DNA of 64,000 nt from Strongylocentrotus droebachiensis (GCA_035222895.1 JAVYIG010007186.1:1-64000); one strand, 5' to 3'. Positions 1-11,411 are shown, counted from the first letter of the stretch. Made by a program: numbers and translations. The notes: generated by a model from the sequence alone, not told the origin.

Positions 1-487
1 TCATCATCATTATCATCATCATCACGAGCGTCAGCGTGGAGATCACATTCTTCACGAAGCTACATCTCCGCCTTCAAGCCTCCGCACCATCATCGCATGA
101 GCCCCTTCCTTAGTTCATCATCCATCATTATCTTCATTGAACTTTTGACATCATTTCCACTCTGTTGTAAGCTTAATTTATGCATTGCATTTATTCATCA
201 TGTCTATTGGCCAATGTATCTCCGTGCAACGTCCTCGAATCTCAATTAGATCACTGTTATTCTGATCGAGTCATTTATTTGCCTGACTACACTTTGCAAG
301 TTTATAGCCTGCTTTATTTACACCTCAATAAAATAACGAAAAGGGAATACTTTTTAACATGTATTTTATTGTCAGTGCAACCTTTCTTCCTCGTAGCTAA
401 AAGAGAAATAGCGTTATGTTGCGTGATCAGTGAACACAATCTTTTTTCAAAATCCATCCACACACAGATTCTACAGATTCTTTGAAT
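1..487. repeat. Copy of the 3'-flank insertion found at 30.35-30.86 kb
   Basis: Starts with a short (TCA)n tract and matches, in inverted orientation, the sequence around 30345-30860, including the (GAT)n tract and the stretch with the AATAAA-like signal. It lies just 3' of GPCR copy 1, as its counterpart lies just 3' of copy 6. The insertion therefore predates the duplication that produced the two copies. The 101-codon ORF inside shows no recognisable domain and I do not call it a gene. Confidence 0.7.
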
Positions 488-610
488 GTTTTAGCGCCGT
501 ATCATGGCGGCTCAACTACAGCCGGGGTAATAATATGATACTTTGTATTAAGCGCAGTGGAGTATATTCATAAAGTAGCGGCGCTATAAATGGACCCATT
601 ACTATTATTA

Positions 611-1651
611 TTATCTCAGTTTTTGACGGCATTGGCGGAAAGCTTTCAAACACATCCCTCTCGCTTCTGGGTTAGTGAGCAGATAGATGATTGGCTGTAC
701 CCATGAGTTTAATCCTACTACCCTATCTATAATAAGCATCTGCTTCAATGATACAGGTATCACAAAAATTACAACGTAAGGCGTCCATAGGATGTAAAAA
801 GAGCATATTTGGAGGATCACCGTGACCAATCCTCTCAACCCCTTCTTACGTGGACGATTACGAATAACGCCACGGTCTCGAACGACGGCATTGGCAGGTG
901 GGTCTTCACGACCACGGTCATCAAAGCGATTCGGGGGCCTAACGATGTCGATATGATTGACGTAGACCCGGCGAGGATATCCAGAAACGGCGCCAACGTT
1001 TTTCAGTTGGCGCACAATGAAGAGTATGCGCGTATGGATAGCTGTTGTAACTAGCATAGTTGCGCCAACGGGAAGTAGCGCCAATGTCGTGTGGACTATG
1101 GTTAGCCATTGAGAGCTGACGACTAAATTTTGGGATATACAACGGTAAGTCATAAGATTTATGAAGGGCGAAGCTGGGATGGGCAGATATACGCCATAGA
1201 CCAGCATGATCGTGATGGCACTGGCTCCAAGTACGATGTAAAACCGCGTTCGTGTTACAATCGTGTAATATCGTAGAGGAATTGTGACAAGGACGTAGAG
1301 GTTAACGCTGATTCCGCAGAGACAACAGGTTTTGATCAACAAAGAGCTGTAGAAAACAAATGGAAACGCCATGCTGATGATGGTGCAAATCGTGCTGTCT
1401 CCCCTTGCGTTAGTATACGTAATGTTCCAAAAGGTCCAACTAATACCTAAGACGGCGTTAGTTACAGAAAGAATTTGGTAAAGAACTCGCATCACTTCTT
1501 GGAGATCTTTTTGCCGTCGGACTACGAACAAGACGATGGTGTTCGTGATCACACACATGAAAAGTGTCAGAGTGTTCAAAGCATAATGCTCAAAGTCCAT
1601 GCCAGCATTCGTATTCCTGGTTATGTTACCTGCTTCTTCGGTTACAGCCAT
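611..1651 (-). CDS. GPCR copy 1: intact single-exon rhodopsin-like (class A) receptor, atypical NLY motif
   Basis: Seven-transmembrane receptor of 346 residues, presumably plasma-membrane and perhaps chemosensory (inference). The ATG is chosen because every copy shares it (MAV or MAE); the open frame extends upstream only through a TTG. Visible features: N-glycosylation site at N9, TM1 about 25-46 with the family Asn at 37, TM2 about 55-77 with Asn65 in place of the usual Asp, a probable disulfide C89-C171, NLY at 117-119 instead of DRY followed by the typical xPLRYY loop, a basic third intracellular loop about 213-272, LWTP at 288-291 for CWxP, QPIIY at 319-323 for NPxxY, and C334/C341 after helix 8. 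No intron. Copy 1 differs from its neighbours by ICS before TM6 and by TIP before the LRYY. Closest relative is copy 6, on the opposite strand. The ligand is unknown. Confidence 0.92.
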   Translation of the reverse strand: MAVTEEAGNITRNTNAGMDFEHYALNTLTLFMCVITNTIVLFVVRRQKDLQEVMRVLYQILSVTNAVLGISWTFWNITYTNARGDSTICTIISMAFPFVFYSSLLIKTCCLCGISVNLYVLVTIPLRYYTIVTRTRFYIVLGASAITIMLVYGVYLPIPASPFINLMTYRCISQNLVVSSQWLTIVHTTLALLPVGATMLVTTAIHTRILFIVRQLKNVGAVSGYPRRVYVNHIDIVRPPNRFDDRGREDPPANAVVRDRGVIRNRPRKKGLRGLVTVILQICSFYILWTPYVVIFVIPVSLKQMLIIDRVVGLNSWVQPIIYLLTNPEARGMCLKAFRQCRQKLR

Positions 1652-2087
1652 TTTCAAGAAAAATACTAGTAGTTCAAATTGAAACGAATTCCCAGAAAAT
1701 GTAATATTTCAAGAATGGAACAAAGTCGCGCGTATATTTTCCGCCGTATAAGTTTAGGCAATCATACATGGTTTGAAATGAGTTAATTTACCGCCCTGAA
1801 ACGTGGTATTCCTTGACTCATCCACACGATTGCTAAATTAGAGTGTCTCTCAGAAATCTGCCAAATAAGCTATTTAGTAATAATAATATTGTAGCCATAC
1901 GACACAATCATTCTCCGTTCCGGTGGCAATAGTTGACTATATTTCCCACACTAACTGTATTCCATCGCAGGACACAAGATATATTTCGCTACCCCATGTA
2001 TACAGCAGGCCTGAGCTTATATTTTACTAAAAGGCACCGTGCTCATTTTAATCAGCATCACTACTAATCTCTTCCATCTCTTTAGGT

Positions 2088-2095
2088 CTTATATA
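2088..2095 (-). promoter_or_regulatory. TATA box candidate of GPCR copy 1
   Basis: TATATAAG read on the minus strand, 444 bp upstream of the ATG, inside a block (ctcctgtc-TATATAAG-acctaaagag) kept at the same place in copies 1, 3, 4 and 6. The spacing implies a 5' UTR of about 0.4 kb or an unseen 5' UTR intron. This is an inference from conservation and motif. Confidence 0.5.
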
Positions 2096-2320
2096 GACAG
2101 GAGCCATCCGGTTCTCGTTAATAATTGCCAATGAATACGGGGTAGTGTACTGCATGCACTGTGCTATACGGTAGTAGTGGCTTCTCAATACCATGTTTGA
2201 CAAGTATATTGCTTTTGGCATCAATGTTTATTATCCAAAGAGGGGTGAATAGATTTCGATTGACAACTTAATTATTCGGTAATGTAACTTCCATCATCTA
2301 GAACGTATTCTTTGTATCGT

Positions 2321-3349
2321 TTCACAAAACCGTCGTAAGTATAAGTTCGCCGACATTGTTGATTTTACACTGTCGCTCATAACGGTGGAATATTTAGTTT
2401 TACCCCAATTTATGGAATTATTTAAAAAATAATTTTAAAATAATAGATCTAGATAATAATATACATTCTCAGATTTTATTGAATAATAATTTGCCAATGT
2501 GTGTTTTGCGTGACTGCTAAAGCATGTTTATGCTACGATGCTTATCAACTAGGGGACCCACGCCCTTAAGTCATAAATGACAGTAATGAGGATTAATGCC
2601 CCACAAAAGGGCACTAATATAGCACATCGACACGGTTTTGATCCTGGGGCCTCACAGTTACGAGGCCATTGCTTTGTCACTGAACCATGACTGTACGCAG
2701 CGGGGGCTAGGGTAGGGGGCAGTTTCCATAAATAAAAATACCGCAGAAAATGCAATACATTTTCAATAATTTATTGCATTTTACCCCGGTCCCCAACATA
2801 AATCCTCTGGACGGCCATGCATGATGACTCAAGGCATGGGCACACAGAGGATTTGTTTATGTTGGGAACCGGGGTAAAATGCAATAAATTATTGAAAATT
2901 TATTGCATTTTCTTTGTTTTTTTTAATTTATGGAAACTGCCCCCTATCCTAGCCCCCGCTGCGTACAGTCATGGCTCAGTGACAAAGCGATGGCCTCGTA
3001 ACTGTGTGGCCCCAGGATCAAAACCGTGTCGATGTGCTATATTAGTGCCCTTTTGTAGGGCATTAATCCTCATTGCTGCCATTTATGACTTAAGGGCGTA
3101 GGTCCCCTAGTTGATAAGCATAGTAGCATACACATGCTTTAGCAGTCACGCAAAACACACAATGGCAAATTATTATTCAATAAAATTTGATAATGTATAC
3201 TATTATCTAGATCTATTATTTTAAAATTATTTTTAAAATAATTCCATAAATTGGGGTAAAAAAAAATATTCCACCGTTATGAGCGACAGTGTAATACACG
3301 CGTTTGAATTGGATGTTTGCAGATTGTACTTACGATGGTTTTGTGAAAA
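2321..3349. promoter_or_regulatory. Conserved upstream inverted repeat of copy 1, split by a MITE
   Basis: Arms at 2321-2342 (TTCACAAAACCGTCGTAAGT) and 3327-3349 (tacttacgatggttttgtg). In the other units the arms are about 60 bp apart; here a 924-bp MITE sits between them. The arms occur upstream of every copy that keeps its 5' flank. Confidence 0.6.
2368..3291. mobile_element. TA-flanked inverted-repeat element (mariner-like MITE), 924 bp
   Basis: Long terminal inverted repeats beginning CACTGTCGCTCATAACGG, flanked by TA on both sides; the interrupted sequence is recognisable in the other units. Most of the element is a foldback of two arms around the centre near 2825. It has no coding capacity beyond short ORFs. 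A diverged copy lies at 37723-38916. The Tc1/mariner assignment rests on the TA target only. Confidence 0.75.
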
Positions 3350-3462
3350 GCTGCCCGTGACCTCTTTACCGGAGACTAATTTCATGATTAATATTTATAT
3401 TGATTTGTATTATAATATGTAATTCTTTCCAGATTTGATCAAAGTTCGATCATCTTCCATCT

Positions 3463-3640
3463 TGAGGTTTTGTGGTCTAGTGGATATGTCATCGGACTGT
3501 GGATCACAATGGTTCGCGGTTCGAGTCCCGCCGCGGCACCAATGTCCGTTGGGAAGACCTTAATCTACATTTACCACTCTCCATCCAGGTGAAGTAAATG
3601 GGTCCAAGGCAGAAAAAGATTCTTGAATGCTTTAGCGCCT
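3463..3640 (+). repeat. tRNA-derived SINE, type A (tRNA-His-like head)
   Basis: The head has an A box (TGGTCTAGTGGATAT), a loop with GTG in the anticodon position, a B box (GGTTCGAGTCCCGC) and ends in GCGGCACCA, as in a tRNA-His. A shared body follows (AAGACCTTAATCTACATTTACC, then ccatccaggtgaagtaaatggg). Mispaired stems and the attached tail argue against a functional tRNA gene. Confidence 0.8.
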
Positions 3641-3642
3641 CA

Positions 3643-4320
3643 TAGGTAGATAGATAGTTTATTGGTTTCCACAATATCTCATTTTACAAAGAGTGTAACA
3701 ACATATTGAAAATGATTATTTTATACATGTACATACAATACCGGTACACACTTTTCAGAATATTGTCCATTAAGTTTAACATAAGAGATAAAGAGGTGGA
3801 GCCTATGGAAAAGCAGAGCTTGTTGTGGATAGGCTCCTTAAACTAAAAATGACATAATTAACTAAAGTAAAGTTTATAAAATACAAATACAAATACACGC
3901 TAAATCAGGGAAAGGGAGATTACAGGGATACATGAACCGATACTCACAATTAACTACAAAAGACAAGGAAAAGGGAAGGGAATATATCTGCAGCTTATTG
4001 AAACAATATTACAATATAGTTTGTTCTCGATATGAGTATATTATAAACATAGTTGGTATGGTCATACCGTTAGTTACTCATTGTAATGAACAAAAGTATA
4101 CAGTTTGGAGACAAGAATAGTCAGGAATCAGGAATGATTATGTATTCAAATAATAACTTTTCAATTTTCTTCTGAATACATGTACACTTACAGACCTTTT
4201 AATCACAGAATCGAGAGAATTCCAGAACTTAGGACCTGTATATATTAAGGTATTTTGAGCAAAGCTTGTTCTCGTTCTAGGAAGGTGATAGGAAAACGCC
4301 TGTCGGGTAGAATATTCAGT
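3643..4320 (-). mobile_element. 5'-truncated non-LTR retrotransposon (LINE) 3' end
   Basis: Flanked by a 6-bp duplication GCCTCA (3637-3642 and 4321-4326). Read on the minus strand, 4314-4138 encodes the C-terminal tail of a LINE ORF2, with the hallmark PRTRTSFAQNTLIYTGPKFW followed by NSLDSVIKRS, an RRKLKSYYLN end and a stop. The following roughly 500 bp is 3' UTR, ending in a short (TATC)n run. It is of the CR1/L2/Jockey kind, judged by the FWNSL motif only. Confidence 0.8.
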
Positions 4321-4430
4321 GCCTCAGCTACAGTCTGGGTAATAATATGATACTTTGTATTAAGCGTAGCGGCGTATACTCAAAAAATAGCTGCGCTATA
4401 TAAATTGATAAATTACTAGTAATATCATTA

Positions 4431-6307
4431 TTATATCAGTTTTTGACGGCATTGGCGGATAGCTTTCAAACACATCCCTCTCGCTTCTGGGTTAGTGAGC
4501 AGATAGATGATTGGCTGTACCCAGGAGTTTAATCCTGCTACCCTATCTAGAATAAGCATCTGCTTCAATGGTAAAGCTTTCACAAAATATACAACGTAAG
4601 GCGTCCATAGGATGTAAAAGGAGCCTGTTTGGAGGATCACCGTGACCAATCCTCTCAACCCCTTCTTACGTGGACGATTACGAATCACGCCGTGGTCGCG
4701 AATGACATCATTGGCTTGTGGGTCTTCATGACCACGGTCATCAAAGCGATTCGGGCGCCTATCGATGTCGATATGATTGATGTAGACGCGGCGAGGATAT
4801 CCAGGAACGGCGCCAACGTTTTTCAGTTGGCGCACAATGAAGAGTATGCGCGCATGGATAGCTGTTGTAACTAGCATAGTTGCGCCAACGGGAAGTAGCA
4901 CCAATGTTGTGTGGACTATGGATAGCCAGTGATAGCTGACGACTTCATTTTGGGAAGTACAACGGTGCATCAAAAGGTTTATGAAGGGCGAATCTGGGAT
5001 GGGCAGATATACGCCATAGACCAGCATGATCGTTATGGCACTGGCTCCGAGTACGGTGTAAAAACGCGTTGGTGTTACAATCGTGTAATATCGTAGAGGA
5101 CTCGTGACAAGGACGTAGAGGTTAACGCTGATTCCGCAGAGACAACAGGTTTTGATCATCAAAGACGCCTGGTAAATGAATGGAAACGTCATACTGATGA
5201 TGATGCAAATCGTTTTGTCTCCCCTTGCGTTATCATACGTCATGTTCCAAAAGCTCCAACTAATACCTATGACGGTGTTAGTTACAGAAAGAATCTGGTA
5301 AAGAACTCGCATCACCTCAGGGTGCTACAAGAATTTTTTTCACCACTTGCCCTGTCGGGCAAGTGGGTTTTCAATTTACTTGCCCAAACAATATTTCCAC
5401 TTGCCCAAAACTTTAAAGCGAAAAACCATGAAAACAAAACAACAACGGCTTATATTCTGGGGGTCTCGATACTATTATCAAAATGACTCGCTCGGTCGGA
5501 TCTTGAGACCGCAGTAATAAATTGAAAACGAGACAAAAACATTCATCTGATTTATATGAGCAGCGAGTTTTAAATAATATGTTCACAATCATTAACAGTC
5601 ATTATGAATAAATATCAAACATTCGACTTTTTGTACTTACTAGAAAATCCCTGTTGTTTATTCCATTCCGATTCGCACGTGTTCATTTCCCTAGAATAAT
5701 GACGTCATATTTGGCGTGATTCAACCAATCGGCAATCAGAGAATAGCAAAGGCCTGTCGGTGCGGCCTGCAGAGCTAGAGAGAGAGAGCGCGAATAAGCT
5801 CGCAGCTGGTACGATCGCGCTAGCTGTCTCTAGCTAGCTCACGGCCGGCCGTGCGTGGAGGCGGAGCGGCATTCATGGCTTGAAGTGTCACTGTTGCATG
5901 CGCGCTGAGCTAGCTGAGCTGGCTAGCTGTCTGTGAAGTTTTTTCGAAATCGGAACGATCGCTTTTTTGCTTCTGGATTTTGACGACGGGTAAGAAGTTG
6001 ACGGGTGAATGGTAGAGTTCTTGGACACTAGGAAATTACTGTAAAAGTATCACTTGCCCGAATCGGGCAAGTGATAATTTGATTTACTTGCCCGACGGCT
6101 CAATTTGGTTGCCCCGGGACGTCGGGCAAGCGGGTTTGTCGCGCCCTGCACCTCTTGGAGATCTTTTTGTCGTCGGACTACGAACAAAACGATGGTGTTC
6201 GTGATCACACACAGGGAAATTGTCAGGGTATTCAGAGCATCAGGCTCAACGTCCATGCCAGCATTCGTGTTCCTGGTTATGTTGCTCGCTTCTCCGGTTA
6301 CAGCCAT
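4431..6307 (-). pseudogene. GPCR copy 2: receptor gene interrupted by an 831-bp transposon
   Basis: The first 53 codons are at 6149-6307 and the remaining 294 codons, stop included, at 4431-5312. Between them is one transposon with a CACCT duplication. Leaving out the insert and one duplication, the parts add up to 1041 bp, exactly the 346-codon length of copies 1, 3 and 7, with no stop or frameshift. The transposon is therefore the only visible lesion. As it stands, the N-terminal frame runs into the element after LQEV and stops. Family marks (NLY, LWTP, QPIIY) are intact in the 3' part. Its 5' region also carries a 2.9-kb hAT element (6558-9442) between the probable promoter and the ATG. 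Confidence 0.88.
5318..6148. mobile_element. Non-autonomous DNA transposon inside GPCR copy 2
   Basis: Starts CAGGGTGCTACAAGAA and ends in the reverse complement of CAGGGCGCGACAAACC, giving imperfect terminal inverted repeats, with a 5-bp duplication CACCT (5313-5317, 6149-6153). Both ends carry clustered copies of CACTTGCCCG/CGGGCAAGTG. No transposase is seen. Termini of the CAG type plus a 5-bp duplication would suit a hAT-like group; this is an inference. Confidence 0.8.
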
Positions 6308-6896
6308 TTTCAAGAAGTATACTAGTAGTTCAAATTGAAACGAACTCCCAGAAATTGTAATAATTCAAGATTGGATCAAAGTCGTATACGTATGTTTTCC
6401 GCCGTACATTACAGGCAATTCTGGTTCAAAGGGATTCATTTATCGCCCGAATCGGCGGAGTGTTCCTTACATCTTCAACGCGATTGCTAAATAGGATCGT
6501 CTGTCAAAAATCTGCCAAATTAGCTATTTAGTAATAATAATAATGTAGTCATACACCCAGGGGCGTCGCTAGACCTTTTTTCAGTGGGGTGGGGGGAGGG
6601 GGGTGTAGAGGCCAATTTTAACCGACAAAACTGGCGACCAATTACCGACAATATTAAATGTCCAATATCTACAAATTTAACCCTATAAACCCGGGGCCGA
6701 AGGCTAAATTGTTTTTCCTATGGACTATCTATAGTACTTGCATATGCGCAAATGGTCATTTTCCTCGACGACATAAATATACGAATTATTTCGTCAACTT
6801 AGTCAGCATTATACTTATAGCTGATATATTTTAATGCAGGCGCGGAGCTAGGATCTTATTTTAGGGAGGGCGGTAGTGAGCAAGCGAATCGCTTAA

Positions 6897-7674
6897 CCCT
6901 ATTTAGCCCGGGCTATTTTGAAACTGCATAGCCCGGGGGGGGGGGGGGGGGGGGGCTTCTCAGGCCCCCCCCCCCCTATGATCTCGGCCGTGAAACGCCC
7001 GATCGCCGCGAAAATTTGCATACATGTCAAGTGAAGTGTATAGAATACTATGGTAATTTCAATTTTTTTGAAAAATTCACTCATTTGCATATTTATGGTA
7101 ATTTATGCAAATAAGGTCATTAAATTCACATTTTTGCCCATAAATCAGACATTATTCATATTTAAGCATTCTTTCTCACTACATATATTTGTTAGACCAT
7201 TTGGAATAATAATACAACACAAAAATTTGAAAAACCAGGGTTATTCCTTATGTTATCTATTGTTTTGATAATTTCTTATGTATTTCTTTGTTTTTTTAAC
7301 TTATGTATTTTATTGTTTTTGTTGTTTTATTTCATTTCCAACTATAATTCAACTATTTTGACCCCAAAATAAACACCTAAAATCTAAACAAGACCAAATA
7401 ACCAATGTTTTACCTCTTTATTTGAAAAATGAGATTTCCATATGTTTTGTACACAAATCACAAAAATGAGCGATTTTCGGGCTGACATGCGAAGACAAAA
7501 GGACACGTGACTTTGTAATGGTAGGTCCGATTTTCGAAAAATTTCTTTCAAAAGTTGCGCAAGACTCGAAAGAAAAAAGTCACAAAATTTCAGTGCAAGA
7601 TTTTCTTGCGTTAAAAAATTATCGCGAAAAATGTCGGGGGGGGGCTTCTCAAGCCCCCCCCGGGCTAAATAGGG
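6897..7674. mobile_element. piggyBac-like MITE, TTAA target
   Basis: Flanked by TTAA on both sides (6893-6896, 7675-7678), with terminal repeats CCCTATTTAGCCCGGG. Subterminal runs of G and C form GGGGCTTCT hairpins. A second copy of nearly the same length (776 bp) is at 62316-63091 in the opposite orientation, in an ATP6V1C intron. CCC ends with TTAA targets fit piggyBac. Confidence 0.82.
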
Positions 7675-7734
7675 TTAAAGAGCGCTCATTAGCGGGTGTG
7701 GGTGATAGGCCTCTAAATTATTAGGAAAAGAAGA

Positions 7735-8830
7735 CGATTTATTGTACCTTTCTCGACTGTTAATCCTTGTCTAAATGAAGTTCCCGTTCCCCCCCCCCCC
7801 CCCACCCCCTCCCCCCATCCCGCGCGAAGCGCGAAAGCTTTGACGTTTCATTAAATTATTTTGAAAAGAAGACGATTTGCTGTACCGTTCTCTACTGTTA
7901 ATCCTTGTCTGATTTCAGTTTCTCCCCCACCCGCGCGAAGCGCGGAAGTTTTGGCGTTTCATTAAATTATAAGAGAAAGTAGACGATTTGTTGAACCTTG
8001 CTCGACTTTAAATCCTTGTCTGAATGAAGCTTCCCCTTCCGCGCGAAGCGCGGAAATTTTGACGTTTCATTAAATTATTAGAGAAAGAAGACGATTCGTT
8101 GTACCGTTCTCGACTCGTCTACATGAAGTTTTCTCCCTTCGCGCGAAATTTTTGGCGTTTCTTCACAATATAGAGAAAGGAAGACGATTCGTCGTACCGT
8201 TTTCGACTCTTATTACTCCCTATTCATCTGAATTCAGTTTCCCCCTCTCGCGCGAAGCGCGGAAGCTTTGACGTTTCATTAAATTATTAGAGAAAGAAGA
8301 CGATTCGTTTGTACCGTTTTCGACTCTTAATAAGCCCTATTTGTTGTACTGTTTTCTACTCTTAATTCTTATCTGAATTCAGTTGTCCCCCTTCCGCGCG
8401 AAGCGCGGAGGTTTTTAAGTTTCCTTAAATTATTAGAGAAAGTAGACGATTCGTTGAACCGTGCTCGACTCTTAATCCTTGTCTGAATAAAGCTTCCCCC
8501 TCCCGCGCGAAGCGCGGAAGTTTTGACGTTTCATTAAATTATTAGAGAAAGAAGACGATTCGTTGTACCGTTTTCGACTCTTAATAAGCCCTAATTGTCT
8601 GAATTCAGTTTCCCCCTTTAGCGCGAAGCGCGGATCCTTTGACGTTTCCTTAAAATATTACAGAAAGAAGATGATTCGTTGTACCGTTCTCGACTCGTCT
8701 AAACGAAGTTTTCCCCTCCCGCGCGAAGCGCGGATTTTTTTGGGGGGCGTTTCATCACAATATAGAGAAAGGAAGACGATTCGTCGTACCGTTGTTGACT
8801 CTTAAACCTTGTTTGAATTTAGTTTCCCCG
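7735..8830. repeat. Minisatellite of about 110-bp units with a GCGCGAAGCGCG palindrome
   Basis: About ten diverged units, each with a CCCGCGCGAAGCGCGGAAG core followed by TTTTGACGTTTCATTAAATT, agaaagaagacgattcgttg and taccgttctcgactcttaat. Cores recur near 7822, 7932, 8041, 8250, 8395, 8506, 8621 and 8720. The array is internal to the hAT element. Confidence 0.85.
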
Positions 8831-9177
8831 CAAATTTTAAACCGCTGATATTATAGGAAAGTGAAACTTCGAGAAAATACAAGTATTGTAGTTGTAGTCA
8901 CTCTCGAAGTCGTCACAGCGGATAAAAAGTCACAGTTCGTAGGGAAAAAAACTTGTCGACCGACCGACAATATACATCTCACCGACTTCAAACTTCTGCA
9001 TTGATATAGTACACGAGGATCGAGCAAGAATACCGACACAGCTGACCCGACATAGCAACATATTTACCCATGTCTTTCTTGCTCCCTCGACGAGACGACT
9101 GCACCCAACAACCCCTTCTCTCTTTTTAACCTACTCCTCCTCTCTCAGGCTCTTACCTCTCCTCTCTCTCCTCTCTT

Positions 9178-9440
9178 TCACCCCCGTTTCTTTTGTTTCC
9201 CTTTTACTCTTTTTTCTTCTTTTTTTTTCATTTCTTTCTTCTCTTTTCCTTTTTTTTCTTTCTTTCTTCTCTTTTCCTTTTTTTTTTTTCTTCTTTTCTT
9301 TCCCTTTCCCTCTCTTTTTTTCCCTCCCCCTTTTCTCTTTTTTCCCGACGGCAGCGCAATTTTACCGACAATATTCTGACAGGTGGGGGGGTGTCGCCCC
9401 CCACACCCCCCCCCCCCCCCCCCCCCTTTGGCGACGCCCC
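9178..9440. repeat. Polypyrimidine tract followed by C-runs
   Basis: 9178-9345 is almost pure C and T on the plus strand and is followed by GC-rich runs. The lysine-rich and phenylalanine-rich ORFs here are low-complexity artefacts. It forms the right end of the hAT element. Confidence 0.8.
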
Positions 9441-9792
9441 TGCATACACCACAAACATTCCCCGTTCCGGTGGCAGTAATTGACACGATATATTTTGCTA
9501 CTCCTCCATACAGCAGGTCTAACCTTAAATGTTCATAAAAGGCATCGTGGTAATGTTAAATATTATTATTATTATCATTACTAAAAGCTCCCATCTCTTT
9601 ACGTCTTATACAAGAGCCATCCGGTTCTCGTCGGTAATGGCCAATTAATTCAGGTGGCTTGCTTGACAGATAGTAGTGACTTCGTAACAATCCCAGGTTT
9701 GACAAGAATATTGATGTTGGCATGTTTATTATGTTTATAATCCAAAGAGAGATGAATAGATTTTGAGTTACAGCTTAATTATACGATATTAT

Positions 9793-10297
9793 ATCCCTCA
9801 TGTATAGTTGTTTGCATTGCGATTGTACAGAGCACGAAAAAGGTATAGATAAGTACTATCTACCTGAGATAGGTCTTTTTGTAAAGTAATTTTTTGCTGC
9901 TGCCCCACTTGCGCGACTTGCGCATTGAATAAGCATAGCAAAGTAGGTTACGCGAAATGTCAAAGTCAATGTCAATGTCAAATGAGCGCGCATCGACTGT
10001 ATTACATGAACGCATGTTGTGCTTTGTAAAATCTAGCTGAAGCTAAACTGTCTGCAAAATCAGTTGTTTTAATTATGTAAAATTCACTTTAAATAGACCT
10101 TATTGCCGATGTGGGATATAAAACAAATATTAACCTCCTTTACTCGGGCAATGGATACAAACTATCATCGCCTTGCTGATCTCGGGGCTACCATCTTCCC
10201 TCGCCTTGCGGCTAGGGAAGATATAGTAGCCCCGAGATCACCTCGGCGATGATAGTTTGTATCCATAACCCTCGTAGTCGATTAATATTTGCTTAAT
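9793..10297. mobile_element. Hairpin-ended insertion upstream of copy 2
   Basis: Inserted in a unit sequence that elsewhere reads continuously (ttaattatac...tgtaacttccatcatc). Its right third, 10130-10290, is a near-perfect palindrome with arms of roughly 75 nt and a tiny loop around ccttgcggc; the left end is not palindromic. This one-sided architecture is shared with 17300-18090 and 42551-43346. Boundaries are approximate. Confidence 0.6.
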
Positions 10298-10333
10298 GTA
10301 ACTTCCATCATCTAGAACGTATCCTGTGCATCT

Positions 10334-10435
10334 TTTCACAAAACCGTCCAAAATATAAGTTAGCCGACATTGTTAGTTTAATACACGCCTTTCAATTGGA
10401 TGTTTGCGGATCGTACTTACGATGGTTTTGTGAGA
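10334..10435. promoter_or_regulatory. Conserved upstream inverted repeat of copy 2
   Basis: Arms at 10334-10355 (left arm decayed after the accgtc) and 10414-10435 (TACTTACGATGGTTTTGTGA), same order and spacing as in the other units. Confidence 0.5.
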
Positions 10436-10638
10436 AGCTGCCCATGACCTCATAACCGAAGGATAATTGCATGATTATTATAAAGTAAATTTAATGATTT
10501 GTATGCGCTGTGGAAGACGTGGTAATAAATGGCGGTTGGTTTGTCTTACCTGACTGCTCAGAAAACATGTGTATGATTGTAAGTAAAGCAACCAGGGGAC
10601 CGATGTCCTCTGTGTGAACCGATGAATCCGTCATTATA

Positions 10639-11002
10639 CAGTGCGTCCCTGAAAAAACGAAACCGAGAATTATCGATGTTTTATCATAACTTAATCACAA
10701 TTATAATTGGCAAATGACACATATTTGTAAAGGTCAGATCCTCCCCTTTCATTTGATGCAACTCGTATGATGCATATTTCACTCATGAGTGATTAAAAGC
10801 AATTTGAAGAGAGGGAACCAAAAAGTCATTTGGCGGACGGTATCTGAATTTCAAAGAGAAAATCACATTTTCTAGAAGGTTCAGATTCTGCCCTTTCATA
10901 TGACACCTCAATCAGGAAAAATGAGCAAAGGAATAACAAAGTTTTTTTTTTTAAATGATGCTTGTATTTTCATAATTTTATTAAACGAATTCGTTTTCAC
11001 TG
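10639..11002 (-). mobile_element. Truncated copy of the CAGTGCGTCC mariner-like MITE
   Basis: Begins after TA with CAGTGCGTCC and matches the right half of 34012-34449 in reverse orientation. Homology ends near 11002, so the other terminus is missing. Confidence 0.7.
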
Positions 11003-11411
11003 GCTGCCTGCTGTAGCAACAAACGGAATTGTTTTGTTGACGATCAGCCATAGACGAAAGACTTCATGCATGGCTGATTACTTTAAAAAAAAAAAATATA
11101 TATATATATATATATTTGTTTAAAGGCTAGTAGGCCTACTATAAGTACTGACAGGTAGCTAGCATTCAAGAAAAGATTCTCTTTCTCCAAATTGGACGCT
11201 AAAAAAGTACCATTATAATATGATTTAGACCCAGCCAATCGAAAGCCTCCTATACCACACAGAGCTACGTGCACTTCCACTATTCGTTACACACACATAC
11301 AAACGCACACACACACACATACGCACACAATATATATATATACACTTGCACAACACACTCACCAACTCATACACAAAGATCGTTTACACACTTTTTCATT
11401 TTAAGTTTTAC

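Larger units (their letters stand above)
6558..9442. mobile_element. hAT-type element, 2.9 kb, with 8-bp target duplication
   Basis: Terminal inverted repeats CAGGGGCGTCGCTAGACC and, reversed, CAGGGGCGTCGCCAAAGG, flanked by a perfect 8-bp duplication CATACACC (6550-6557, 9443-9450). CAGGG ends and an 8-bp duplication are the hAT signature. It carries no transposase. It holds a nested piggyBac-like MITE (6897-7674), a tandem array (7735-8830) and a polypyrimidine tract (9178-9345). A truncated relative lies in the opposite orientation at about 48853-49300. Confidence 0.82.

Noticed and set aside
809-1054. 81-codon antisense ORF repeated inside every GPCR copy
   Set aside because: It is the complement of the conserved third-loop region. 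Its repetition follows from the receptor's own conservation, and there is no separate start context.
2549-3101. 68- and 94-codon ORFs with the common segment LWKLPPxLAPAAYSHG
   Set aside because: They mirror each other because they are the two arms of a foldback MITE.
3463-3541. tRNA-His gene
   Set aside because: The stems are mispaired and the tRNA-like head is fused to a SINE body that recurs many times in the window.
7735-8830. CRISPR-like array
   Set aside because: The spaced repeats are contiguous diverged units of a minisatellite in a eukaryotic transposon, not constant repeats with unique spacers.
9178-9486. Lysine-rich and phenylalanine-rich ORFs, also at 48716-49229
   Set aside because: Low-complexity translation of a polypyrimidine/polypurine tract inside a hAT element.
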